Shown here: positions 36,231 through 44,816 of the stretch, piece by piece
Position numbering within the stretch: position 1 is the stretch's first letter
Layout: every line of letters starts with the position of its first letter
DNA from: a virus
Direction: 5' to 3' (one strand)
IMG/VR virus record: IMGVR_UViG_3300025545_000003
Span: 42,831-106,830 of that record
DNA length: 64,000 bases
Made by a program: the position numbers and the translations under genes
Notes under the pieces: model-generated
Told to the model about the DNA's origin: nothing
Databases searched by the model: none
What the model saw: the letters and a program-made list of their open reading frames with translations, nothing else

Positions 36231-37150
36231 ACAAGCAAGCCGCAGCAGCCGTAGACCCCGTCCGCCAGCGGACTCAGTACACCTGCACTAAAGGGATCAA
36301 CTGGGACGATGCCCCTTTGGGCAAATTGTCTGATGGTGATGTGGCTCGCATGTATAAGGTCGCCCGTCCTGTGGTCTGTAATGCCCGCAATCGAAGAGGC
36401 ATCCCGCCCTTCACGTCACGGTATGTAAATGTGGTGTGGGATGATGTTCCTCTTGGTGGTTTTCCAGATGCTGTGCTGGCAAAGGAGCTTGGAGTGTCCG
36501 AGCCCACGGTTTCACGGCATCGTAACCAGAAAGGCATATGCCCCTTCCAGTCAAGGTTCATCACCACTGAGGGGGAGGCTGCACAAAGCTACCCAGAAGC
36601 CCTCATCGATCTTTTTTGGCATGAACAGGACATTGCACATCAATTCCAAGTCCCAATCGGCCCCTACGTGGCTGATTGGGTGGTGGGAAACACCGTAGTT
36701 GAGTACGCAGGGTTCATCGAAAGCCGAACTTTTGGGGACAGGTACCGGGAGAGGCTCGCTGTCAAGGTCTCCTTCTACAAGTCGCAGGGGTGGCATGTGC
36801 AGGTCATCTACCCCAATGACCTGGAATCTTTCAAGCCCAAAGGTTCGCCTGAAATGACACGGGACATCATCTCAGGAGGTGTTAATTGGTCAGGACAACC
36901 TCTCGGGAAAATGACGGACATGGATCTTGCATCTCGTCTGGGTGTCGGACAGACGACGGTGTCCCGATGGAGAAACATCTTTGGGATTGCCCCCTACAAG
37001 AAAAAGAAGCGGGACTGGACTCATGAGCCTCTCGGAAAGATGCCCGACCCGGCACTTGCAGCTCGTTTAGGGGTGAGCAAAGAAACTGTCCGACGTGCTC
37101 GTGTCATGTTCGGGATCCCGTCTTACAGGAGTGTCTGTCATGCAGCGTGA
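36227..37150 (+). CDS. PD-(D/E)xK-like endonuclease fused to a duplicated gene start
   Basis: 307 residues, GTG start coupled by GTGA. Residues 1-20 (ending V-R-Q-R-T-Q-Y-T-C) repeat the start of the next gene. Then come helix-turn-helix repeats of form W-x-x-x-P-L-G-K-M-x-D-x-x-L-A-x-x-L-G-V, two before and two after a nuclease-like core. The core has Y-P-E-A-L-I-D-L-F, V-A-D-W-V-V-G and V-V-E-Y-A-G-F, as in Vsr/DUF559-type enzymes. Codons are richer in A/T than in neighbouring genes, indicating recent arrival. A homing endonuclease that captured the first 20 codons of its target is the best reading. Confidence 0.78.
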   Translation: MNKQAAAAVDPVRQRTQYTCTKGINWDDAPLGKLSDGDVARMYKVARPVVCNARNRRGIPPFTSRYVNVVWDDVPLGGFPDAVLAKELGVSEPTVSRHRNQKGICPFQSRFITTEGEAAQSYPEALIDLFWHEQDIAHQFQVPIGPYVADWVVGNTVVEYAGFIESRTFGDRYRERLAVKVSFYKSQGWHVQVIYPNDLESFKPKGSPEMTRDIISGGVNWSGQPLGKMTDMDLASRLGVGQTTVSRWRNIFGIAPYKKKKRDWTHEPLGKMPDPALAARLGVSKETVRRARVMFGIPSYRSVCHAA

Positions 37151-38738
37151 GGCCAAAGCAAACGTGACCCCTGTAAGGCAACGCACTCAATTTTCGTGCA
37201 TGAGTTGCTCCATGATGATGTGCCTCAAGGCCAACGGGGTCGACACGAACGAGGACGAGGTGAACCGGGTCATGGGTGCCAAGCCCATGCAGGGTGCCGC
37301 CTGGGAGGAAGCCCTGGCCGCGGCCCAGCACTACGGCATGCGGGCTACCCTCACCGTTCCAGCTACCGTCCAGCAGTTGAAGAAGTGGACTGACCGGGGC
37401 GTCCCCGTGATGATCGCTTGGAACCCCGAAGGCCGGGACTGGTCCCACGCCTCTGTGGTGTTCGACGTGGACGAGGACCTCAACGTCTACGTGGCCGACC
37501 CCAACATCCCGGACCCCGATGAGACCGTCCGCATCGTTCCCAAGGCCGAGTTCTACGGCAAGTGGTACGAGAAGTGGCCGAACTACCTCGTGCGTCGGCC
37601 CGCGATGGCCGTCGAGCGTGAGGTGTCCCCCGAGGGTCGCCAGATGGTCGCCAGCAAGGTGCCCGCCGACGCTGAGCCCGTGAAGGGCACCAAGTTCTTC
37701 GTCTCGAAGAAGCCCTCGAAGAGCCCCTACCGTGGCCAGCCTGAGCAGTTCAAAATCTTCAACGAGCACGGCGGCGTGGTCGGGGGATATCCCGACCGGG
37801 GTGAAGCCATCGCCAAGGCCAAGAAGATGAAGACGGCCAAGACCCTCATGCAGGTCAAAGTGAAAAACAAGGCCCCTCGTGACCCCGGCGCTGCACGCCA
37901 CGGGAAGCCGGGCGGAGCCGCAGGCGCTCACCACAACCGCGACCGCGACGTGTCCAAAGGGCGGAGCCGCAAGCCCAAGCACAAGAAGCCGATGGTGGAG
38001 CGTGAGGCGTCCCTGTTGGAGAAGCTGGCCCGGATCGACGAGAAGGACATGAACCGGGCCGCCCAACTCCTCCAGTACATGACTGAGAAGGAAGCGATGA
38101 AGCACCTCGTGAAGCAGGGGATGCATCGTCAAAACGCTTTCTTGGCGCTTAAGGCGGGCAAGATCCTCAACAAGGACCATAAGGGGCGCCTCGCCGCTTC
38201 CAAAGAGGCAGGCTACAAGGGGAACCCAGATGGCAAGGACATCTACCCAAACGAGATCGAACACGGGTACGGTGAGCCCATCGCTGGAGGAACTGACGTG
38301 ATGCGACAACTACAGAACAAGCTCATCCATGAACAGGGTGATGCAGTACCACAGCGGCCCGAGAGCCCCCGGATGGCCAGTCAGCTTTCCCTCTCCTCTG
38401 GTAAACCAGACCCCAAGATGACGGCTGCATTGAAGCAACGAGCCGAAAGGAAATTGCTCCGTTCCCGTAGCAAAGGTGATTTTGAGGGGGCATTGATGTC
38501 GGCTGGTTTCCACGCGAGGAAACACAGCACGACCGCCTTCGTCTATGCAGGCAACAGCTACGGGGCCGGTGTGTGGCGTGTCTCTTTCAAGGCAGGGGAA
38601 TACCTGAACCCCATCAACAACACAGGGGTCCGGGTACTGTCAGTGACCCCAGACCTCGACGTGACGGTCTTCCAAATCAAACAACGCCCCAGGATGGCCG
38701 CCCGTGTGGCCCACCTGTACCTCAAGAGGAGCCAGTAA
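37140..38738 (+). CDS. C39-peptidase-like protein, long tail
   Basis: 532 residues from the ATG behind AGGAG, overlapping the nuclease gene by 11 nt. Residues 1-160 form a C39-like cysteine peptidase: Q-R-T-Q-F-S-C-M-S-C (catalytic Cys), M-Q-G-A-A-W-E-E-A, W-S-H-A-S-V-V-F-D (His) and V-A-D-P-N (Asp/Asn). The rest is a mosaic of basic and helical pieces with repeated V-E-R-E-A/V-S and M-A-S-type short motifs, perhaps cleavage sites of a virion protein. The first 60 bases use different synonymous codons from the duplicate in the nuclease gene. Confidence 0.7.
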   Translation: MQREAKANVTPVRQRTQFSCMSCSMMMCLKANGVDTNEDEVNRVMGAKPMQGAAWEEALAAAQHYGMRATLTVPATVQQLKKWTDRGVPVMIAWNPEGRDWSHASVVFDVDEDLNVYVADPNIPDPDETVRIVPKAEFYGKWYEKWPNYLVRRPAMAVEREVSPEGRQMVASKVPADAEPVKGTKFFVSKKPSKSPYRGQPEQFKIFNEHGGVVGGYPDRGEAIAKAKKMKTAKTLMQVKVKNKAPRDPGAARHGKPGGAAGAHHNRDRDVSKGRSRKPKHKKPMVEREASLLEKLARIDEKDMNRAAQLLQYMTEKEAMKHLVKQGMHRQNAFLALKAGKILNKDHKGRLAASKEAGYKGNPDGKDIYPNEIEHGYGEPIAGGTDVMRQLQNKLIHEQGDAVPQRPESPRMASQLSLSSGKPDPKMTAALKQRAERKLLRSRSKGDFEGALMSAGFHARKHSTTAFVYAGNSYGAGVWRVSFKAGEYLNPINNTGVRVLSVTPDLDVTVFQIKQRPRMAARVAHLYLKRSQ

Positions 38739-41005
38739 TGGCCGTCAAGCCCCTCACATGGTCCGTAAGCTGGCGGGAGATCGCCGAACGCATCCTGCTC
38801 ACCTACGACCTGACCCCCACAGGGAACGGATTGTACCGGGTGAACCTTGATGGCCATTGTTACGGGTCAGCCACCAAAGACAAGGCGGTGGCATGGGCGC
38901 TGGCCGATTTCACGAAGAAGTTGGAGACGGTGATGAAGTCCGTCGCCAAGTCTGCAAGGAGTGATCAGATGAAGAACGCGATGCAGGAACTCCGGGATCT
39001 CGCCGCCAGGTTCACTGAGGGCGAGTCTGTAGACGTGGCCAAGTACCTCCGTGACCACGGCAACCCCGAGGCCGCCGACAAGTGGGAAGCCATGAACGAA
39101 GAGTACGGCGACCTGCTCAAGAAGGCCGCTAAGAAGCCCCGCCCGGAAGAATACGGCATCGACCCCAGGAAGCATTACGTCTGGGCTGTGGATGAGGGCG
39201 ATGCATATGGCCCCTTCAACCCGAAGGATGCCCGGACATTTTTGGACAAGGTCCAGTCGCTGGGGTACAGCGTCCTGATCAAGACCGGCAAGGAACTCTT
39301 CGACTCCCTGGTGTTCCACAACCGCCTCGACCAAACGACGATCTACCCTCTCCGGGAAGCCCTGAAGAAGTACCGCATCAGGCTCGCTACCGCCTCTCTA
39401 GAGAAGATGGCCTCCTCGATGGAAGAGGGTAAGCTCTACCACTCCACGAAGGTGTCCAGTGACATCGAGGGGTCGTGGTTCTACGCCATCGAGCGGATGA
39501 AGAACGGCAAAATGAAAGGCGTCGTTGTCCACCAAGATGCGGGCCGCAAAGTACCCAACAAGGCGAAGAGCTACATCATCGACAGCCAGTGGGCGAGCAC
39601 CGCATGGAAAGAGACCGCCTCCTCCAAGGTCCCTTCCAATGTCATATCCAAGCTCAAGGGTTCGGGCAAGATGGCCTCCGACGTCACCGTCATGTTAGCG
39701 GAGAAGGACGGCAAGCATGTGATGCACAACCTTGCGATGGAAACCCTGGGGAAAATGGCTGCTCTGCTCACAGCCGCCAAGAACACCGAGGGTGAGTACT
39801 GGGGCCGCCGTGCGAAGGACAGTAAGCACGTCAAGATGAAGCCCGCAGAGGCCAAGAAGGTCATCAAGCAGAAGAAAGGGGACGGGAAAGACTGGCTCGC
39901 CGTTTGGTTGGTGCCTCCCGAGTACGTAGACGCCAAGGAGCAGGATTACCGTATCAAGCAGGGTTGGATCAATCCTGTCTGGGAATGGAACCTCGGTCCT
40001 CAGAAGGGTGGGGTCAAGGGACGCACAGCAGCAGCGTCCAACCCACTTCGATGGTCCGTAGACTGGCAAGAGATCGTTGACCGCATCATGGACACGTATC
40101 CCATTCATCTCACAGGACCGCGTTCCTACGCTGTAGAGAGCCCGTTTGGGTCCGGTGTTCATACACCAGACCTGAATGGAGCTAAGATGTGGGCCGTAGA
40201 AGACTTCGTGAAGCACCTGATGCAAGTGGCCAAGCGAACTCGTGTCAAGCTGGGTAGCACGGCGATGAAGGAACTGGAGAGGATGGCCGACTGGAAGCCC
40301 GGTGAGGTCGACCCTGAAGGTTCGTGGACCGAAGGCGAAGTGTTCACCGACGAAGAGGAGCCCAAACCCGAAGGTTCTATGATCCCCGGTCTGGAAGAGC
40401 GCATGGCCGCCCTGGTCAAGACAGCAGCGGCCCCGTCTGGCCTTTACGGCTACACCAAGCGGGTTCAGGCCGACTGTGAGTCCGCAACCCGCAAGATCGC
40501 CAAGCGTGCCCTCCTCATCGCCAAGAACGCCTACCGCAAGGATGAGAGGGTGGCGCAGTTCCTGGCCATGCACGCCAAGCGGGCCAAAAGCTCCTCCGCC
40601 CGCATCATCCTGACCGCCCTCAAGGAAATGGCCCCCAAGGTCGCCTCCTACAACGACGACGAAGCCTCGTGGCCCCACATCGCAACGGACAGCCGGGACG
40701 TGATCCTTCAGGCCAAGCGGGCCGGGGTGAGGTCCTACGGGCTGTACGGGTTCCCCACGAAGACTGCCAGCCTCGGCCTGTCCGCCTGCACGCAACTCCG
40801 TGAGGCCGCAGGGCACGTAGCCTCCGACATGCACGTCCGCCGTGCGGCCAAGCACGCCCTCTACACGGGCTTCCTCAAGCAGCACAGCAAGGAGGCCAAG
40901 TGTCATTACGCACGGCTCCTCCACGCCAGCTACCCGGAGGCCAACACGAAGGTCGCCGCAACCGCACCTTCGACCGTGGCCGGTTGGCTGTCCCACGACG
41001 AGTAG
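38738..41005 (+). CDS. Large putative virion protein with an internal repeat
   Basis: 755 residues, coupled by TAATG. The start (L-T-W-S-V-S-W-R-E-I-A-E-R-I, ...A-W-A-L-A-D-F-T-K-K-L) recurs near residue 440 (L-R-W-S-V-D-W-Q-E-I-V-D-R-I, ...W-A-V-E-D-F-V-K-H-L). Short M-A-S/A-A-S sites separate domains. The C-terminal 200 residues are Ala/Lys-rich and helical. It resembles jumbo-phage inner-body or processed structural proteins, but I cannot name the family. Confidence 0.65.
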   Translation: MAVKPLTWSVSWREIAERILLTYDLTPTGNGLYRVNLDGHCYGSATKDKAVAWALADFTKKLETVMKSVAKSARSDQMKNAMQELRDLAARFTEGESVDVAKYLRDHGNPEAADKWEAMNEEYGDLLKKAAKKPRPEEYGIDPRKHYVWAVDEGDAYGPFNPKDARTFLDKVQSLGYSVLIKTGKELFDSLVFHNRLDQTTIYPLREALKKYRIRLATASLEKMASSMEEGKLYHSTKVSSDIEGSWFYAIERMKNGKMKGVVVHQDAGRKVPNKAKSYIIDSQWASTAWKETASSKVPSNVISKLKGSGKMASDVTVMLAEKDGKHVMHNLAMETLGKMAALLTAAKNTEGEYWGRRAKDSKHVKMKPAEAKKVIKQKKGDGKDWLAVWLVPPEYVDAKEQDYRIKQGWINPVWEWNLGPQKGGVKGRTAAASNPLRWSVDWQEIVDRIMDTYPIHLTGPRSYAVESPFGSGVHTPDLNGAKMWAVEDFVKHLMQVAKRTRVKLGSTAMKELERMADWKPGEVDPEGSWTEGEVFTDEEEPKPEGSMIPGLEERMAALVKTAAAPSGLYGYTKRVQADCESATRKIAKRALLIAKNAYRKDERVAQFLAMHAKRAKSSSARIILTALKEMAPKVASYNDDEASWPHIATDSRDVILQAKRAGVRSYGLYGFPTKTASLGLSACTQLREAAGHVASDMHVRRAAKHALYTGFLKQHSKEAKCHYARLLHASYPEANTKVAATAPSTVAGWLSHDE

Positions 41006-41013
41006 GAGGTGCC

Positions 41014-44000
41014 GTGACAGCGACAGATCAGATCCTCCGGCGGGCGGTTGAAGAAGCCGTTGACCTGGAGAAAGAACTCAAGAAAGCGGAGTCCCTGGTC
41101 CCTCAGTCCGTGTGGCTGAAGCTCCGCAAGGCGTTTACCCCCAGGGGTTTGCCGTTCTTCGAGTTCTACATCCTCCTCAAGAGGATCGAGATGGGCGAAG
41201 ATGTCCCGGACGACATCCGCAGGATGTTCATGCGGGCCGCCAACCGGCTCCTTCAGATCACCTCCCCCGTAGACGGACGCAACGTCTCTCCGGCCATCGC
41301 CAATCAGATCGCTGAGATCCGCCCGGAGATGAACATGCTCCTCGGGCGGCTCCTAATGGGCCGGACAGAGGACAACACGACCTGGCGCAAGATCACGGAG
41401 TTGTTCGTCCCGCTGTTCGTCGCCGTGGCACGGGACAAAGAGGTCTACATCAAGGCCCGCCCCTACGGCCCGAGGCGTTGGGGGATCATCCGCAGGATGA
41501 CAGGGAAGCAGGAGAGCGTAGAGAAGCTGCGGGACAACGATCCCGAAGCCTACGCCCTAACCAAAAAGTACAATGCCACGCTGGCCGAGATCGATGAGGG
41601 CGTCAAAGTACTCATCACCCGTCAGGGCCTGGAACCTGAGACGGGCTTCATCATGGGCCGCCCCGTCCAGTACGGGATCAACCAGGAGACTGGCGAGAAG
41701 CTCATATTCGACCGGGATGGCGACGTCCTGACTCAGGATGAGTATGTCACCAAGCGCCGGGAGAACGCAGAGGCCCGCAAGAAGATGGCGCTCATCCCCA
41801 CCCGCACGGAGGTCCCTGTTCGGGATCTCCTCCGGTTGGACCCCAACGACACTGACCAGCTTCTGGGTGAGATGGAGTGGGTGTCCCTTACAGATGACAA
41901 GGCCAAACAGGGACGTCTAACCCGCATCTTCCCGGTCAAGCAGAAGCCCACCTTCATCGTGGACGAGGACGGTGACACAGAGGCTCAGTACCACCCGGTC
42001 ATCGTGTCCGGGCGGTTCAAGGGCGTCTACCTCGACGACATGGTGAACTCACAGGGCCGCCTCATTGAAGGCACGGCCTACACGTACAGCGCCACCACGG
42101 GGCACGGCGGTAAGGTCCCCGTCCGCATCGATCCCGCTGACAGGGAGCCCTACGTGACTGTGGCCGACGTGACCACGGTGCGGACGTTCAAAGGCCGCAA
42201 GCTCCGCCAGAAGTCACAGAAGCTCTTCTTGAAGGTGCCCGGGTCCAAGGACTACACGGTGCTCAGGAACGCCCTCAAGGAACTGGCCTGCAACGTGGGC
42301 CGCAAGCGAGGGTGCATCCCAAGCATCACCCACGAGAAGGTGGAGGGCAGCCGTGCGGCAGCCTTCTACCTCGACCCCAAGGACTTCGGCGTCGTCATGG
42401 AGACCCTCCAAGGGATGTCGCTGTCAGCGTCCGCCCTGGAACTGGTCAAGTCCTACTACAAGGACCTCTCCAACGCAGAGGCGGCCACGGCGGAGGATAA
42501 CCTTACCAATTACACTGCGGGCAACCTTGGCGGCTTCGTGACCCGCAAGACGGACAGGGAGACGGGCCTCATCAAGCCCTTCGACCTGAACGTGATCCAG
42601 AAGCAGGCACTGGCCTGGATGGACGCCAACGGCGGGAACGGGGTTCTGGCACCGGAGACGGGCGTGGGTAAGACCCTCATCGCCATCGCAGGGATGCAGA
42701 AGCTCATCCGGGACGGGCTGGCCGACGAGGATGCCTCCTACACCCGGCCCGACGGCAAAGAGATCCAGACTAACGGACGGTTCCTCTTCGTGTGCCCGCC
42801 TGCCCTCAAGGGCAACCTCCCGAAAGAGATCCGGGCGTTCATCTCGGACTCCAAGGAACTCCGGGCACGGGTAGACATCATCTCGTACTCAGAGTTCTCC
42901 GGGTCGTCCAAGACAGGCAAGCCGCCCTCCCACATCGCTAAGTACTGGAAGCGTCGTCGGTGGAACACGGCCCTCTACGTGGCCATCTACTTCGACGAGG
43001 CCCACAAGATGCGGAACAGGGAGGCAGGCGCTGCGTCGGCAGCCCTGGACCTGTGGCACCCCCGCAAGATCTGCCTGACCGCCAGCCCTATGGACAAGCG
43101 CCCCATGGACGCCTACGTCCTGACAGCGATCACGAACAACACGCCCCTGAACGGCCCCTCCATTGAGGCCAAGGACAACCGCAAGGAGATGCGGCGGTTC
43201 AAGGAGCGGTTCTGTGAGACCATCGGTGGCCGCATCGTTGGGGTGAAGACCGACCCCCTCGTCCGCAGGGACCTGCACACATGGGTAAAGCGGAACATCT
43301 ACTACGCCGATAAGCGGAACACAGGGGACGAGCTACCCCCCCTCCAGGCTGAGAACATGGTCGCCGTGATGCCGCCCCAGGTGGAAGACGCCTACAGGGC
43401 GGTCACCGACCAGTTCGCCTACATGATGAAAGGGCTCGCCACCAGGTTCAAAGACAGGGAGAAAGCGGGGATCTCAGGCCGCCATCCCGACGTAGAGCGC
43501 ATCTTCGGCAAGGCGTTCAAGCCCGTCGTCAAGCTGCTCAACGACCTGGCGAACCACCCCGAGATCGCCCTGACGGACATCGCCCACATGATGCGGACGG
43601 AGACGCTCCCCTACCCGGACAAGTTGGGGGACCCGATCCCGCTCCCGCACCAGTTCAAGAGGGCACTCAAGGTCTGGGCTACCAGGTTCTCCCCGGAGGA
43701 GTTGGAGGCGGAGGCCGAACACATCCAGAGTCCGAAGCTCCTGGTGGCCGAAGAGGTCATCCGGGACAAGGTCGATGCCACGGACGGAGCCAGCCGTGCC
43801 CTCCTGTTCACGGACGACACCAGGCTCATCTGGTCGGCGGCCCGTCACATGGCGAAGAAGATCACCGGCTGGCACGCTGTAGCCCTCAAAGACGAGATCC
43901 ACTTCATGGACGGGGACGCCCCTATCCAGAAGATCACGTTTGAGATGCCGAGGGACCTCCTGGCCAAGATGAAGCCGGAGAAGCGTGACCAGGTACTCGC

Positions 44001-44574
44001 CGAGACAGGGGGCGTAACAACGCACACGCTGCCTTTCCATAAGAAGACGTACCGTAGGCACCCCCTGCTCCCTGCGGGCCCCGACAACGTCCATTACAAG
44101 GCCGACAACTGGCAACAGTTCGTCCTCAAGGAGATCATCACGCCCGACAGGCGGATCAGGACGTTGGCGTTGTACGGCCCGACCTATCAGTACGGGCACA
44201 ACCTCCAGGCCTTCGACACGGTCATTCACCTCGACCGGGACGGTTGGAACTCTGAGTCCATGAAGCAGCGGACAGCGAGGGCGTGGCGTCAGGGGCAAGA
44301 CCAGCCGGTCGACGAGATCACCATCGACGCAGTCTACGACCCGAACACCCCGGAGGCTCAGACGGAACTTGATGGCACGCTGGACGAGATCCGCAGGTAC
44401 TTCCAGGAGATGGACGCTGACGTGTTCAACGCCATCATGCGGGAGGCACAGGGACTGGACCTGGGCGGTGAGTGGGAGGGCCTTGCCCGTCACGAGTCCT
44501 CCAAGACCAGGCTGAACCAGGACATCATGGAACTCATGACTTCGCCCTACGTGGGCCGGGTGAGGGGAGTCTAA
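41014..44574 (+). CDS. SNF2-type SF2 helicase
   Basis: 1186 residues, GTG start behind AGGAGGTG. Walker A A-P-E-T-G-V-G-K-T lies near residue 545, F-D-E-A-H-K-M near 660, L-T-A-S-P-M soon after, and motif VI Q-R-T-A-R-A-W-R-Q-G-Q near 1090. These are the DExx helicase signatures of SNF2/DEAH translocases that push along double-stranded DNA. A 500-residue N-terminal extension has no known domain. It is large for a phage helicase and may act in replication, packaging or removal of host proteins from DNA. Confidence 0.86.
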   Translation: MTATDQILRRAVEEAVDLEKELKKAESLVPQSVWLKLRKAFTPRGLPFFEFYILLKRIEMGEDVPDDIRRMFMRAANRLLQITSPVDGRNVSPAIANQIAEIRPEMNMLLGRLLMGRTEDNTTWRKITELFVPLFVAVARDKEVYIKARPYGPRRWGIIRRMTGKQESVEKLRDNDPEAYALTKKYNATLAEIDEGVKVLITRQGLEPETGFIMGRPVQYGINQETGEKLIFDRDGDVLTQDEYVTKRRENAEARKKMALIPTRTEVPVRDLLRLDPNDTDQLLGEMEWVSLTDDKAKQGRLTRIFPVKQKPTFIVDEDGDTEAQYHPVIVSGRFKGVYLDDMVNSQGRLIEGTAYTYSATTGHGGKVPVRIDPADREPYVTVADVTTVRTFKGRKLRQKSQKLFLKVPGSKDYTVLRNALKELACNVGRKRGCIPSITHEKVEGSRAAAFYLDPKDFGVVMETLQGMSLSASALELVKSYYKDLSNAEAATAEDNLTNYTAGNLGGFVTRKTDRETGLIKPFDLNVIQKQALAWMDANGGNGVLAPETGVGKTLIAIAGMQKLIRDGLADEDASYTRPDGKEIQTNGRFLFVCPPALKGNLPKEIRAFISDSKELRARVDIISYSEFSGSSKTGKPPSHIAKYWKRRRWNTALYVAIYFDEAHKMRNREAGAASAALDLWHPRKICLTASPMDKRPMDAYVLTAITNNTPLNGPSIEAKDNRKEMRRFKERFCETIGGRIVGVKTDPLVRRDLHTWVKRNIYYADKRNTGDELPPLQAENMVAVMPPQVEDAYRAVTDQFAYMMKGLATRFKDREKAGISGRHPDVERIFGKAFKPVVKLLNDLANHPEIALTDIAHMMRTETLPYPDKLGDPIPLPHQFKRALKVWATRFSPEELEAEAEHIQSPKLLVAEEVIRDKVDATDGASRALLFTDDTRLIWSAARHMAKKITGWHAVALKDEIHFMDGDAPIQKITFEMPRDLLAKMKPEKRDQVLAETGGVTTHTLPFHKKTYRRHPLLPAGPDNVHYKADNWQQFVLKEIITPDRRIRTLALYGPTYQYGHNLQAFDTVIHLDRDGWNSESMKQRTARAWRQGQDQPVDEITIDAVYDPNTPEAQTELDGTLDEIRRYFQEMDADVFNAIMREAQGLDLGGEWEGLARHESSKTRLNQDIMELMTSPYVGRVRGV

Positions 44575-44816
44575 TGGGCGACCGCTTACCCGAAACCATG
44601 GCCGAGTGGCAGGAATACATCGATGGGCTACGGGGAGCCGCCTTGTGGTCCAAGGCGGTCAACGCCAACACGCAACTCTTCGCCGACATCTTGCTGGCGG
44701 AAGGTTTCAAGATGGATGACGTGAGGGGCATCGTCACGATGTTCGCCGAACGTCTACTGGTCGATGACCAGCGCCTCCCCGAACACGGGGCCTACGACAT
44801 GCGGTCCCTCGTCTAG
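44574..44816 (+). CDS. Small hypothetical protein
   Basis: 80 residues, coupled by TAATG to the helicase gene. Helical (M-A-E-W-Q-E-Y-I-D-G-L). It ends against the sigma-like gene on the other strand. No family recognised. Confidence 0.6.
   Translation: MGDRLPETMAEWQEYIDGLRGAALWSKAVNANTQLFADILLAEGFKMDDVRGIVTMFAERLLVDDQRLPEHGAYDMRSLV

Noticed and set aside
43474-44493. 339-codon minus-strand frame
   Set aside because: Lies wholly opposite the helicase gene, with no start site signals; a typical shadow in GC-rich DNA.
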